A stretch of 64,000 nt of DNA from an uncultured Chitinophagaceae bacterium. Lineage in GTDB: Bacteria > Bacteroidota > Bacteroidia > Chitinophagales > Chitinophagaceae. Positions 53,673-62,382 of this stretch are shown piece by piece (positions within the stretch are counted from its first letter, which is position 1; each line of letters starts with the position of its first letter). The stretch covers positions 62,001 through 126,000 of the forward strand of contig CALMED010000006.1 in the NCBI GenBank assembly GCA_937862815.1, read 5' to 3'. The notes beneath the pieces were generated by a model. The model searched no databases. It was not told where the DNA came from and saw only the letters and a program-made list of their open reading frames with translations. A program made the translations under genes and the position numbers.

Positions 53673-54569
53673 TCAGGCTTTACGTTTCACCAAATACACC
53701 AGTGAGCTGCATTGTTCTGTATGAAACAAGGCCCGCAGATTCGATAAAAAACCCTGCCAAACACCCCGCACCAGGCTACCCTTGCGGTATTGCTCGCTCA
53801 GCATGCCTACATAAAAGCTGTCGAACCACATGCGCTTTACCTCCGCCACTTCGAGGCCATGGCGCAACAAGAGGGTCCGCATGGAAGCAGGCGAGAAATG
53901 GTAGAGGTGGCGGGGTACATCCCAGGCGGCCCAGTCGCTTCCGTATACCTTTGCATCGGCGCTCAGCGGATTGGGAACCGCGATCACCATCACCCCTCCC
54001 GGAGCCAGCACCCTTTTTAGCCTTTCCAGTGTAGTATGGAGCGCATGCACATGCTCCAGCACGTGCCAGAGCGTAATTACGGTATAGGTCCCATCTACCA
54101 GTGAAGAAAGGTCTTCCAACGGGTAAACAGCAGCATTGAACGTGCGGGTAGCCACCTGGCGTGCTCCCGCATCGGGTTCCAGTCCGATGGAATTCCATCC
54201 GGCTTTTTCCATGGCATGCAGGAAGGCGCCCGTTCCTGCGCCGTAATCGAGGTGCATGCCCATTTGCCGGCCCGATGCTTTGCGCACCAGGGCCACTTTG
54301 CTGCGGAGCGTAATGGAACGCACCAGGTGGTACAGCCGGTTGATCAGCCCTTTTCGGGTATTGTTGTGGGAAATGTACTGCTCCGACTGGTAGTAACGCT
54401 GGATGGCTGTTTCACAGGGAGCATGCGCTGTATAGCGAAGGTCACAGGATCGGCAAAGGCGTACCTCAAAGAATTCCTTTGACACGGAATGATCGGTAAC
54501 CCGGAAAAGGGTCTCCGTCAGATCGGATTCGCAAGCCGGACAGCGATCGGGTAAGTTCTGTTGGTTCAT
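53673..54569 (-). CDS. SAM methyltransferase with N-terminal zinc-binding Cys pairs
   Basis: 298 residues. Residues 10-45 have CPACES and CRSCDLRY, two C-x2-C pairs fit for one zinc. The methyltransferase core follows, with LDYGAGTGAFLHAMEKAGW as the SAM loop near residue 108, GLEPDAG at strand 2, LWHVLEHVH and APGGVMVIAVPNP. This is the Methyltransf_13/23-like layout often seen in methyltransferases acting on sugars or small molecules in envelope pathways. It is the last of the envelope-related minus-strand cluster and lies 20 bp after the HU/CCDC81-like gene. Confidence 0.88.
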   Translation of the reverse strand: MNQQNLPDRCPACESDLTETLFRVTDHSVSKEFFEVRLCRSCDLRYTAHAPCETAIQRYYQSEQYISHNNTRKGLINRLYHLVRSITLRSKVALVRKASGRQMGMHLDYGAGTGAFLHAMEKAGWNSIGLEPDAGARQVATRTFNAAVYPLEDLSSLVDGTYTVITLWHVLEHVHALHTTLERLKRVLAPGGVMVIAVPNPLSADAKVYGSDWAAWDVPRHLYHFSPASMRTLLLRHGLEVAEVKRMWFDSFYVGMLSEQYRKGSLVRGVWQGFLSNLRALFHTEQCSSLVYLVKRKA

Positions 54570-54589
54570 GGTACAAATGGGCCGTATGC

Positions 54590-55231
54590 TTATTCGCGGT
54601 ATTGCTGCGGCACCTGTTTCAACTTGATTTCTTCAAATCCACCCTGGTGCTTCCATTGCGCCGGATGATTGCTGTAAAAAACGATGAGCGCACCAGCTGC
54701 GGCCAGCAACAGCAAAAGGGCAGTGAGCCACCAGGGTGATGTGCGGGCTGCAGCCGGCTCCTGCAACAGCTCTTCCATTTCTGTATTGCTGCGCCAGTCT
54801 TCCCCCACCCGGATCTGGTGGGTACTGCCGGTGCGGATGATCCGTCCGGCGGGAACAGGTTCCTGCATAGTGGAAAAGGCGGGATCCTGCTCAAATTGCA
54901 AACCACTTCCCGATATAGTAAACCGCCCGATTGCGGGCACCACCGCTTCCCCTTGGTCGCGGAGGGATTGTTCAAACCAACGCACAAAGGCCAAGGTCCA
55001 GTGTTGTGCCTGTTCGGCGGATATGCGGTAGGTCTGTTGCATCCAGATGGTAAACGTCCGGCTGCTCTTACCCTGGTCGCGGAACTGCAACGTAGTGGAC
55101 GGAGGCAGGAGCTGCTTGTTGGAAAAGTCAAGCTGCGCCGGCTGGTCAATCTTCTCCAGGGTACCCCAATGCTCGAACTCCAGCACCGGGTGCTGCGACA
55201 GGTAATGCAGGAAAACCAGCGATTCTTTCAT
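54590..55231 (-). CDS. HU/CCDC81-like single-pass membrane protein
   Basis: 213 residues. The N-terminal half has two small HU-like folds: residues 8-55 (SQHPVLEFEHWGTLEKID) and about 60-115 (IWMQQTYRISAEQAQHWTLAFVRWFEQSL, then VPAIGRFTISGSG), similar to the CCDC81-type HU domains of Bacteroidota. A single membrane helix (residues 172-190, PWWLTALLLLLAAAGALIVF) and a short periplasmic tail follow. In related organisms such proteins carry a SPOR domain; here none is seen. It could link DNA or the cytoplasm to the envelope. It lies 6 bp after the barrel gene. Confidence 0.7.
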   Translation of the reverse strand: MKESLVFLHYLSQHPVLEFEHWGTLEKIDQPAQLDFSNKQLLPPSTTLQFRDQGKSSRTFTIWMQQTYRISAEQAQHWTLAFVRWFEQSLRDQGEAVVPAIGRFTISGSGLQFEQDPAFSTMQEPVPAGRIIRTGSTHQIRVGEDWRSNTEMEELLQEPAAARTSPWWLTALLLLLAAAGALIVFYSNHPAQWKHQGGFEEIKLKQVPQQYRE

Positions 55232-55237
55232 GCCGTT

Positions 55238-56863
55238 TTACAGCTTTTGGTCAAATGTAAGTTTAATTCCTGCAATAATCTGAAAGCCCAGTACCGGGTA
55301 ATTATTCCAGCGCTCGTACGTGTTGTTGAAAATGTTGTTGAGCTGCATCCAGGCACCCACTAACGGAGTGATCTGGTAGGCCAGGGAGGCGTTGAGATCA
55401 AAAACGGCCGGTAACCGCTGGGTGCCTCCCCCGTTGAGCAGCACCACCGGTCCCTGCCAGGCAAACACATCCGAGCGTACCTGCAGTTGTTTGATGGGCT
55501 GCCAGTTTAATCCTCCTGTGAGCCGGAGGGGAATAAAGTGCCAGGCGCGGGACTCATCCTGCTGGCGGAATATATTGTACCAGTCGAGCTTGGCCGTGGC
55601 CTGTAGTTTATCCTGCAGTACATAGCCCAGTTCCGCCTGGCTGTGAAAAGTCTGCAGCCTGCTTTCGCGGCGGATGCGGAAGAGGGCCGGCTGCTGGCTG
55701 TTCTCAAACAAAGGCAGACCCAGGAATTCGGTTACCCCAAACTGGAAGCGGTAGTTGAATGAAGTGGCCACCGTGCCGCGGAGCCCGGCATAGGCCTGGG
55801 TGATGCGGGTATTGAACTGTTCGAGCGGCTGATAGATCCAGGGGTTTTCCTTCGCCAGGTATTCGTAGTTGTTTTTGCGCACCTGCCCTACCCAGCCGGC
55901 TGTAAAGATCAGTTGTTCGTCCTGCAGCGGAACATCCAGCAACAGGTCGGGCAGCACCCGCACCGGGCCATTGTCCCAGGTGGGACGGATACCTGCACGG
56001 AAACGGAAGCGTTCATTCTTTACGGCAACGGCAGGGTTTACGTAGTGCACGTGGTTGGTGTAGGTTGTTGCACCGGTAGGTGTATAAGTTGTAAGATCCG
56101 TTCCGGCCTGGAGGTGCACCGAATAGCTGGTGCCGATGCGCAATTCCACGGGTACATCCAGGCGGGCATTGGTTTCGTTGGAACGGCCGTCTCCAAAAAC
56201 GGAAATAGTCAGGTTGGGGTTGTACGAGGCGCCAAAGGGGGTTACCATCGCATTGCGCACACCGGCGTGGAGCGTGAAATTCTGATAAGGCTTGCGCAGA
56301 GAGTCGTCTTTGGTGTTGAGGAAGGCGGGATCGGGACCGTAGAGGTAATTGGTCTGCTGCCAGTACCCGGCCTTTCCGTATACTTCCTGCTTATTCAGAC
56401 GTGAGTTGATGTGGGCATTGATATCGGTGCGGCTGTACCGCTGCACCCGCAGATCGCCCCGCTGGGAAATGTGGCTGGCCAGCAGGTTGAAGTTGGTGTT
56501 CTTCCCATCGCCGATGGAGAAACCCGCTTCGGCCAGGGGTGTCCGGTAGTTCCCGTATCCCAGCTTCACGTAGTTGCTGTTGTGGGCTTTGCCGCCACTG
56601 TCGATCTGCAGCGCCAGGGGCTTGAATGCCAGGGGTTGCAGGTTAAAATAGAGCTGCTGCACGGGAATGCTGTACTGCAGTTTTCCCGGGCCGGCATCGG
56701 GCGCCGGCGGAGTGGCCGTAAAGTTTTGCTTCACGGCATTTTTAAGCACCGGCTTAAAGGCCGATACGATCTCCACCGATTGCCGCCGGCTGGTATCCTG
56801 TGCCGTTGCCGGAATGGAAACGGCGAGGCCAGCCATTATTCCCAGAATTAGTTTACACTTCAT
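55238..56863 (-). CDS. TonB-receptor-like outer membrane barrel without plug
   Basis: 541 residues with a signal peptide (ending PATAQ). There is no N-terminal plug domain; the mature protein soon enters an alternating barrel-strand pattern (NYVKLGYGNYRTPLAEAGFS) and ends in LGFQIIAGIKLTFDQKL, similar to the last strands of TonB-dependent receptors (NIFNNTYERWNNYPV). It may be a passive channel or a partner of the TPR protein upstream. It lies 42 bp after the large TPR gene and 6 bp before the HU/CCDC81-like gene, so an operon is likely. Confidence 0.82.
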   Translation of the reverse strand: MKCKLILGIMAGLAVSIPATAQDTSRRQSVEIVSAFKPVLKNAVKQNFTATPPAPDAGPGKLQYSIPVQQLYFNLQPLAFKPLALQIDSGGKAHNSNYVKLGYGNYRTPLAEAGFSIGDGKNTNFNLLASHISQRGDLRVQRYSRTDINAHINSRLNKQEVYGKAGYWQQTNYLYGPDPAFLNTKDDSLRKPYQNFTLHAGVRNAMVTPFGASYNPNLTISVFGDGRSNETNARLDVPVELRIGTSYSVHLQAGTDLTTYTPTGATTYTNHVHYVNPAVAVKNERFRFRAGIRPTWDNGPVRVLPDLLLDVPLQDEQLIFTAGWVGQVRKNNYEYLAKENPWIYQPLEQFNTRITQAYAGLRGTVATSFNYRFQFGVTEFLGLPLFENSQQPALFRIRRESRLQTFHSQAELGYVLQDKLQATAKLDWYNIFRQQDESRAWHFIPLRLTGGLNWQPIKQLQVRSDVFAWQGPVVLLNGGGTQRLPAVFDLNASLAYQITPLVGAWMQLNNIFNNTYERWNNYPVLGFQIIAGIKLTFDQKL

Positions 56864-56905
56864 GCGTCGTAGTTGAACGGTTACAAGAAATCATCCGCAG
56901 ACGGA

Positions 56906-59900
56906 TCAATCTTCAATTTTTGAATTCCTTTTTTCCTCCTCCGTCACCTGCCGCAGTTTGCGGGCCGCCTCCGCCCGCAGGTCGGGGTTGGTTGCGTTCT
57001 CCGCCACACTGTTATACGTGGCCTTGGCGTTGAAAAAGTCTTTCTGTTTGAAATAGATATCACCCAACAGGATATAAGCACTGGTAACCCAGAGGTCGTA
57101 GGAGCCGCTCTTGTTGATCACTTCAAAGGCCGCCTTTTCCGCGTTGACAAGGCTGTTGAGATCAAACTGGCAGCGGGCGATTTCGTACCGGGCTTCGGCG
57201 GCCCATTCTCCTTTGTTGAGGTTAACCACGGCGCGGTACGACTGGATGGCGAGGTCATATTGGTTGTTGAGCTGGTGATTACGGCCGGTGACGAGATTAG
57301 CCAGCGCTTTGTCGTCGGTGCCCGCGTTTTTGGCGGCCAGCAGCTCCCGCGCCACATCGGCCGCTTTCTTATACTCTTTCAGCCGGTAGAGACAGCGCAG
57401 GCTGCCGCGGAGCGCTTCCATGCGGTTTTCATCGGTCACGGCTACGTTGCGCAATATCTCGTAAAACGGTTGGGCATTGGCGAAGTCCTGCAATTCAAAA
57501 TAGTAAGTACGGGCCGCCAGCAGCGCCGATCGTTCGGCGTAGCGGCTGTTCCCCTGCCGTGCCACAAACTCATATCCCGGGAGGGCGTTTTTCCAATCCT
57601 TCCGCTGGGTATAACATTCACTGCGGAAGTACTGAGCTTCGAGGGTGTAACGACCGGTGGGGAAACGACCCAGGTATTGGTTCACCTGCTGGATGATACC
57701 GTTGCAATCGTTGTTGCTGATCTTTACCTCCACCGCGGCATAGGCCAGCGAATCGGCTTCGGAAACCGATACAGTTTTACCGGTCGACTTCACAAAGTCT
57801 TCATAGCCTTCGGGCCGCCCCTGCTCTACATAAATGCTGCGTATATTTTCCAGGGCGTCCTGTGCTTCGGGTGAATGGGGATACTGCTGCAGCAGCTTTT
57901 TAAACTGCGCCAGCGCGTCATCCGGCTTGTTGAGATTGTACCAGGCTACCCCCAGTTGAAACAGGGCTTCCTGCCGGAAGGCCGTGGGCTGGGGATGGTT
58001 GATGACGTTGTTGAGATACGGAATGGCTTCCCGGAATTTTTCATCCGACATATAGGTGCGGGCAATTTCCATCTGTGCATCGGGCAGCAACGTGCTGTTG
58101 GGATACAGCCGCTGCAGGGTACCCAGCTGGTCAATCTTGGTTTTGCTGCTGGTGATGCCACCGATCATGGCCTTTTGATAAAGGGCGTAATCGGCATTGG
58201 GCCAGGAAAAATCAAGCACCTGCTGGTACATGCCCAGCGACTGGCGATAGTTCCGCTGCATGAAGTAACAGTCGGCCTGCCGGATCCACGCATCCTGCTC
58301 AAGCGGCGGTGCGGCCAGGGTAACACGGCTCACCACTTTCTGGAAATAACTGAGGGCCAGCGGAAAATTCTCTTTACGCAGGTAACAGTAGCCCAGGTTG
58401 TAGTTGGCTTCCCGGGGCGACGCCTCTCCCAGGCCGGGGCTGCCGCTCTGCAGGAAAAGCTGCAGGTAGCGGATGGCTTCATCCAGCCGGTTGTTGCGCA
58501 GGGCGATCTCCCCTTTCCAGAAATGCGTGAGCGGCAATACGGGTGCGTTGTTGGGGTCTTTCAGTATCTTATCCAGCAACTCCTCGGCCTGGCTCAGCTG
58601 CTGGTCGTTGATGTACTCCGCCGCCCTTCCGTAGAGAATGCGGGGATAGAGCCGGCGGGTGGCATCCGACCGTTCTTCCAGCGATTCAATCAGTTGCAGC
58701 GCATCCCGGAAATTATTGGTGCCGGCCAGAAGCCCTACCAGCAACTCCCGCGCCTCCCGGTTGTAGCTGCTCCGGGGATAGTCGTTAAGAAAGCGCTTCA
58801 CCTCGGTGATGGCTACCCCCTGGTAACCCAGTTCGTAGGAAAGCTTGGCATAGTTGAAGAGGGACACTTCCCGCTGCTGCTGGTTGCTGCTGTTGGCAGC
58901 GCAAAAAGCAAAAGCATTGCGGGCGTTTTCTTTCTGGCCGGTTTTGAGGTAGGCGTCACCCAGCAGGTACATGGCGCTCTGGCTGAGCGAATCGGCGCCA
59001 CCGCTCAGCTGGCGGAATCCTTCAATGGCTTTGTTGTATTCCTTGTTCTGGTAATAACTGTAGCTCAGTTCGTAGAGGTCTTCCCGGCTCACTTTTTCCG
59101 ACCGCTGTACATACTCTTCCAGGTAGAGGCGGGCTTTGACGTAATCCTGCTTTTCAAACCAGGCATGACCCAGGAGCTGCTTCATTTCCAGCTGGTACAA
59201 AACATCTTTTTTCTTCAACGCGGTTTCGGCAATGCTGATGGCCTTGTCTTTGTCGCCCCGGAAATAATAAATGGAGGCCAGATAAAAGGGAACAATGGAA
59301 CCGTAATGCGGATGTTGCTGCACCCGCTCAAAGCAGGTGAGGGCATCGCTGTATTCGCGGTCGGCATAAGCGATGAAGCCATAGTAATAGTTGGCGTCGA
59401 GGTAATGCGGATCGTTGGGCAACTGCCGGATGGTGTTGAGCAGGGGTTTGGCTTCGCGGAATCGCTTGAGGTGAAAGAAGCTGTAACCCATGCGGAACTT
59501 GGTGAGGGCGATCTGCTCATTACTGAGACTGGCAATACCTGCCCGTTCGTAGTACTGCAGAGCGTTGTAGAATTCCTTTTTCCTGAAATAATAGTTGCCC
59601 AGGTGAAAACTCAGCTGTTCGGTTCGGGGTTGGTTGTGGGTGTAGTTAATGAACTCAATGGATGGCGCCAGCGCCCGTTCATCATTTTGCTGCAGCCGGC
59701 AGGCCAGCAGGTAAAAACGCAACTCCTCCACCTGGATGGGCTGGTTGGCGAAGGAGGGCGACTGCACCTGCTGCTCCAGTTCCAGTAACAGGGGAAGCGC
59801 CAGGCTGTACTGCTCCTGAAGGTAAAATGCCTGTGCCTGTTTAAATTGAACGGTTGGGTCGGTGGTGAACGCTGTGGCCTGCGCCAGCAGTTGCCCCTGC

Positions 59901-59971
59901 CAACCCAGCAACAGAAACACAAAAAATTTAAACCGACGTATGAATGGAAAAGAAAAGATGTTGTTTCGCAT
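56906..59971 (-). CDS. Large exported tetratricopeptide repeat protein
   Basis: 1021 residues. A signal peptide (ending QGQLLAQA) is followed by TPR-like helix pairs throughout (for example FYNALQYYERAGIASLSNEQI, LSYFQKVVSRV, DDALAQFKKLLQQYPHSPEA), at least 18 by eye. There is no catalytic motif, so it is likely a periplasmic or outer-membrane scaffold. It is the first gene of the four-gene minus-strand cluster with a barrel, an HU-like membrane protein and a methyltransferase, and may work with the barrel. A TAACTTTA box (60009-60016) lies 37 nt upstream. Confidence 0.9.
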   Translation of the reverse strand: MRNNIFSFPFIRRFKFFVFLLLGWQGQLLAQATAFTTDPTVQFKQAQAFYLQEQYSLALPLLLELEQQVQSPSFANQPIQVEELRFYLLACRLQQNDERALAPSIEFINYTHNQPRTEQLSFHLGNYYFRKKEFYNALQYYERAGIASLSNEQIALTKFRMGYSFFHLKRFREAKPLLNTIRQLPNDPHYLDANYYYGFIAYADREYSDALTCFERVQQHPHYGSIVPFYLASIYYFRGDKDKAISIAETALKKKDVLYQLEMKQLLGHAWFEKQDYVKARLYLEEYVQRSEKVSREDLYELSYSYYQNKEYNKAIEGFRQLSGGADSLSQSAMYLLGDAYLKTGQKENARNAFAFCAANSSNQQQREVSLFNYAKLSYELGYQGVAITEVKRFLNDYPRSSYNREARELLVGLLAGTNNFRDALQLIESLEERSDATRRLYPRILYGRAAEYINDQQLSQAEELLDKILKDPNNAPVLPLTHFWKGEIALRNNRLDEAIRYLQLFLQSGSPGLGEASPREANYNLGYCYLRKENFPLALSYFQKVVSRVTLAAPPLEQDAWIRQADCYFMQRNYRQSLGMYQQVLDFSWPNADYALYQKAMIGGITSSKTKIDQLGTLQRLYPNSTLLPDAQMEIARTYMSDEKFREAIPYLNNVINHPQPTAFRQEALFQLGVAWYNLNKPDDALAQFKKLLQQYPHSPEAQDALENIRSIYVEQGRPEGYEDFVKSTGKTVSVSEADSLAYAAVEVKISNNDCNGIIQQVNQYLGRFPTGRYTLEAQYFRSECYTQRKDWKNALPGYEFVARQGNSRYAERSALLAARTYYFELQDFANAQPFYEILRNVAVTDENRMEALRGSLRCLYRLKEYKKAADVARELLAAKNAGTDDKALANLVTGRNHQLNNQYDLAIQSYRAVVNLNKGEWAAEARYEIARCQFDLNSLVNAEKAAFEVINKSGSYDLWVTSAYILLGDIYFKQKDFFNAKATYNSVAENATNPDLRAEAARKLRQVTEEEKRNSKIED

Positions 59972-60104
59972 GGATTCTGGTTTATTCCTTTCGCCTGCCG
60001 CAAAGTAATAAAGTTACTTTTACAGGGAGCGTTCAAATACTGTTCCGTTTTTTTGTGGATAAAAGTCCCCCATCAGTTAATTTCGCTTTACAAACGCTGT
60101 AAAT

Positions 60105-60515
60105 ATGAAGAAACTGCTCTCGCTGAAGCATTCTGCCACTGCTTTTAACATAACTTTCTTACTGCTGCGGGTGGTGCTGGGCACCACCATGTGCATAAAT
60201 CACGGGTACGACAAACTGGTGCATTTCGCCGACCGGAAAGACCGGTTTGTGGACCTCTGGGGCATGGGCAGTCCGCTTACGCTTGCACTCGTGATCTTCG
60301 CCGAGTTTTTCTGTTCCATCTTTCTCGTGCTGGGTCTCTTTACCCGCATGACGGTGGTACCGCTGATCATCGCCATGATGTACGCTTTTTTCATTTCAAA
60401 CAATGCCCAGTTGTTTGGCAAGGGAGAAAGCGCGGCGTTGTTTCTCTCCGGTTTTTTTGCGATACTGCTGTGCGGTCCGGGTCGCATCAGTGTAGACGGC
60501 CTGATTCAAAAATAA
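60105..60515 (+). CDS. DoxX-family membrane protein
   Basis: 136 residues with four membrane helices (about 16-37, 55-80, 85-103, 112-130). The family start is LLLRVVLGTTMCINHGYDKLVHF and the second segment is EFFCSIFLVLGLFTRM. DoxX proteins are small quinone-linked or redox-related membrane proteins of unclear activity. It is upstream of the thioesterase gene by 4 bp, so the two are probably co-transcribed. It is divergent from the large TPR gene. Confidence 0.9.
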   Translation: MKKLLSLKHSATAFNITFLLLRVVLGTTMCINHGYDKLVHFADRKDRFVDLWGMGSPLTLALVIFAEFFCSIFLVLGLFTRMTVVPLIIAMMYAFFISNNAQLFGKGESAALFLSGFFAILLCGPGRISVDGLIQK

Positions 60516-60519
60516 GCGC

Positions 60520-60945
60520 ATGTTTATAAGCACAACCAAACTGCGTGTACGCTACGCCGAAACCGACCAGATGAACGTGGTGTACCACGGCAACTACGCC
60601 CAGTATTTTGAAGCGGCCCGCGCCGAAGCCATCCGCGAGCTGGGACTCACCTACCGCGAGATGGAAGCGATGGGCATTGTGATGCCGGTGGTGGAACTGC
60701 ACACCCGCTTTCTGCGTCCCGCCCGCTACGACGACCTGCTCACCCTCCGCACCGAACTGCGGGAACTGCCCACCGGTCACCGCATTGAGTTTCACCACGA
60801 AGTGTACAACGCCGATGAAAAACTGCTGACCGTGGGACGGGTGGTGCTGTATTTCCTCGACGCGGCCTCACAAGCCCGGTCGAAAATGCCCGCCGGGCTG
60901 CTGGAAAAACTGCAGGCCTTTTTCCCGGCAAAAGGAAACGGCTGA
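60520..60945 (+). CDS. YbgC-type acyl-CoA thioesterase
   Basis: 141 residues of hot-dog fold. The catalytic region is VRYAETDQMNVVYHGNYAQYFEAAR near residue 10-35, with the active-site Asp in ETDQMN and the helix EAARAEAIRE. The product should hydrolyse short- or medium-chain acyl-CoA, or 4-hydroxybenzoyl-CoA-like thioesters. In other bacteria YbgC is linked to the Tol-Pal cluster, which is not in this window. It begins 4 bp after DoxX and cinA follows 45 bp downstream on the same strand. Confidence 0.93.
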   Translation: MFISTTKLRVRYAETDQMNVVYHGNYAQYFEAARAEAIRELGLTYREMEAMGIVMPVVELHTRFLRPARYDDLLTLRTELRELPTGHRIEFHHEVYNADEKLLTVGRVVLYFLDAASQARSKMPAGLLEKLQAFFPAKGNG

Positions 60946-60990
60946 TGACAGCCGTTTTACGAACTTTGTTGTACACCCAATGACCTTTTT

Positions 60991-62274
60991 ATGTCAGTAA
61001 AAGCTGTTTACGCCTCCATCCTCACCATCGGCGATGAGTTACTCATTGGTCAAACCATAGACACCAACAGCGCGTGGATGGCGCAGGAACTCAACCGCAT
61101 CGGCATCTGGGTACGCCGGCGCGTGGCGGTGGGTGATGTGCGCCGCGACATCTGGCAGGCCCTGGACGAGGAATTGCGGGAGTCCGACATTGTGCTGTTG
61201 ACCGGCGGGCTGGGCCCTACGGCGGATGACATCACCAAGCCCCTGCTGGCCGATTATTTCGGGGGAAGACTGGTAATGGACGAAGCAACCCGAAAGCACG
61301 TACAGCAGATTTTTAAACAACTGGGACGCACCCTGCTGGAGCGCAACCTGCGCCAGGCGGAAGTGCCCGACTGCTGCGAGGTATTGCCCAACAAGCGGGG
61401 TACCGCACCCGGTATGTGGTTTACCCCCGCTGCCGTTGCCGGTCGCGGCACCCGCGTGGTGGTGTCTATGCCCGGCGTTCCTTTTGAGATGCGTGGCATC
61501 ATGCGGGATTCGGTGTTGCCGCGGCTCAAACAAACCTTTCAACTCCCGCTCATCCTGCACCGCACCCTGCTCACCGCCGGCGCCGGGGAATCGTTTATTG
61601 CCGAACGGCTGGAACCCTGGGAACAGACACTTCCCCCTCATATAAAACTGGCTTACCTGCCGAATTACGGCATGGTTCGTCTTCGTTTAACCGCTACCGG
61701 CAGCAATCAACATACACTGCAGCAGGAACTCGACTATCTTTTTGCCGAGCTGCAGCAAGGAGTGGAAGACATCCTCGTGATTGCAGAAGATCTTCCCCTG
61801 GAACAGGCGCTCGGCAACCTGCTGCAGCAGCAGGGTCGCACCGTGGCAACAGCCGAGAGCTGTACCGGCGGCTACCTGGCCCACCTGCTCACCAGTCTGC
61901 CCGGTGCCTCAGCCTGGTACCTTGGCTCTGTAGTGGCCTACGACAACGCAGTGAAGACAAACCTACTGCAGGTTCAACCCACCACATTAAACACGTCAGG
62001 TGCCGTGAGTGAAGCCACGGTACAGGAAATGCTGTTGGGGGTGCTTAACCATACCGGTGCATCTTACGGTATTGCCACCTCGGGCATAATGGGCCCCGAT
62101 GGCGGCACGGCCGGCAAGCCGGTGGGAACGGTGTGGGTGGCAGCGGGTTCGCGGGAAAAGATGGAGACGCGGATGTTCCGGTACCGGTTCGACCGGGTTC
62201 GCAACATCCAGCTGGCAGCTGCACATGCCCTGCTGCTCCTGTTGCGGCGGGTGCAGGAAGACCACCCGGCATAA
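60991..62274 (+). CDS. cinA: CinA-like protein (molybdopterin-binding and amidohydrolase domains)
   Basis: 427 residues. The N-terminal molybdopterin-binding-like domain (about 1-175) shows LTIGDELLIGQTIDTNS and LTGGLGPTADDITK; the C-terminal nicotinamide mononucleotide deamidase domain (about 265-425) shows ATAESCTGGYLAHLLTSLPGAS and GIATSGIMGPDGGTAGKPVGT. It repairs or recycles NAD-related nucleotides; its link to competence is by name only. The reading start at 60991 gives the usual N-terminus. The downstream E2 gene has its own -7 box. Confidence 0.95.
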   Translation: MSVKAVYASILTIGDELLIGQTIDTNSAWMAQELNRIGIWVRRRVAVGDVRRDIWQALDEELRESDIVLLTGGLGPTADDITKPLLADYFGGRLVMDEATRKHVQQIFKQLGRTLLERNLRQAEVPDCCEVLPNKRGTAPGMWFTPAAVAGRGTRVVVSMPGVPFEMRGIMRDSVLPRLKQTFQLPLILHRTLLTAGAGESFIAERLEPWEQTLPPHIKLAYLPNYGMVRLRLTATGSNQHTLQQELDYLFAELQQGVEDILVIAEDLPLEQALGNLLQQQGRTVATAESCTGGYLAHLLTSLPGASAWYLGSVVAYDNAVKTNLLQVQPTTLNTSGAVSEATVQEMLLGVLNHTGASYGIATSGIMGPDGGTAGKPVGTVWVAAGSREKMETRMFRYRFDRVRNIQLAAAHALLLLLRRVQEDHPA

Positions 62275-62286
62275 GGACCATTTCTT

Positions 62287-62294
62287 TACCTTTG
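62287..62294 (+). promoter_or_regulatory. -7 box upstream of the E2 gene
   Basis: TACCTTTG, an exact TAnnTTTG, 88 nt before the ATG. No clear -33 box at the usual distance. It predicts a leader of about 85 nt. Confidence 0.4.
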
Positions 62295-62382
62295 CTCCCG
62301 TTAACGATGGCCTGCCGGTTTATCCGCTTCAAGCGATACCCCAGCCGCGTGACCCCTATTGCAAAATCTTACAATACGATCT

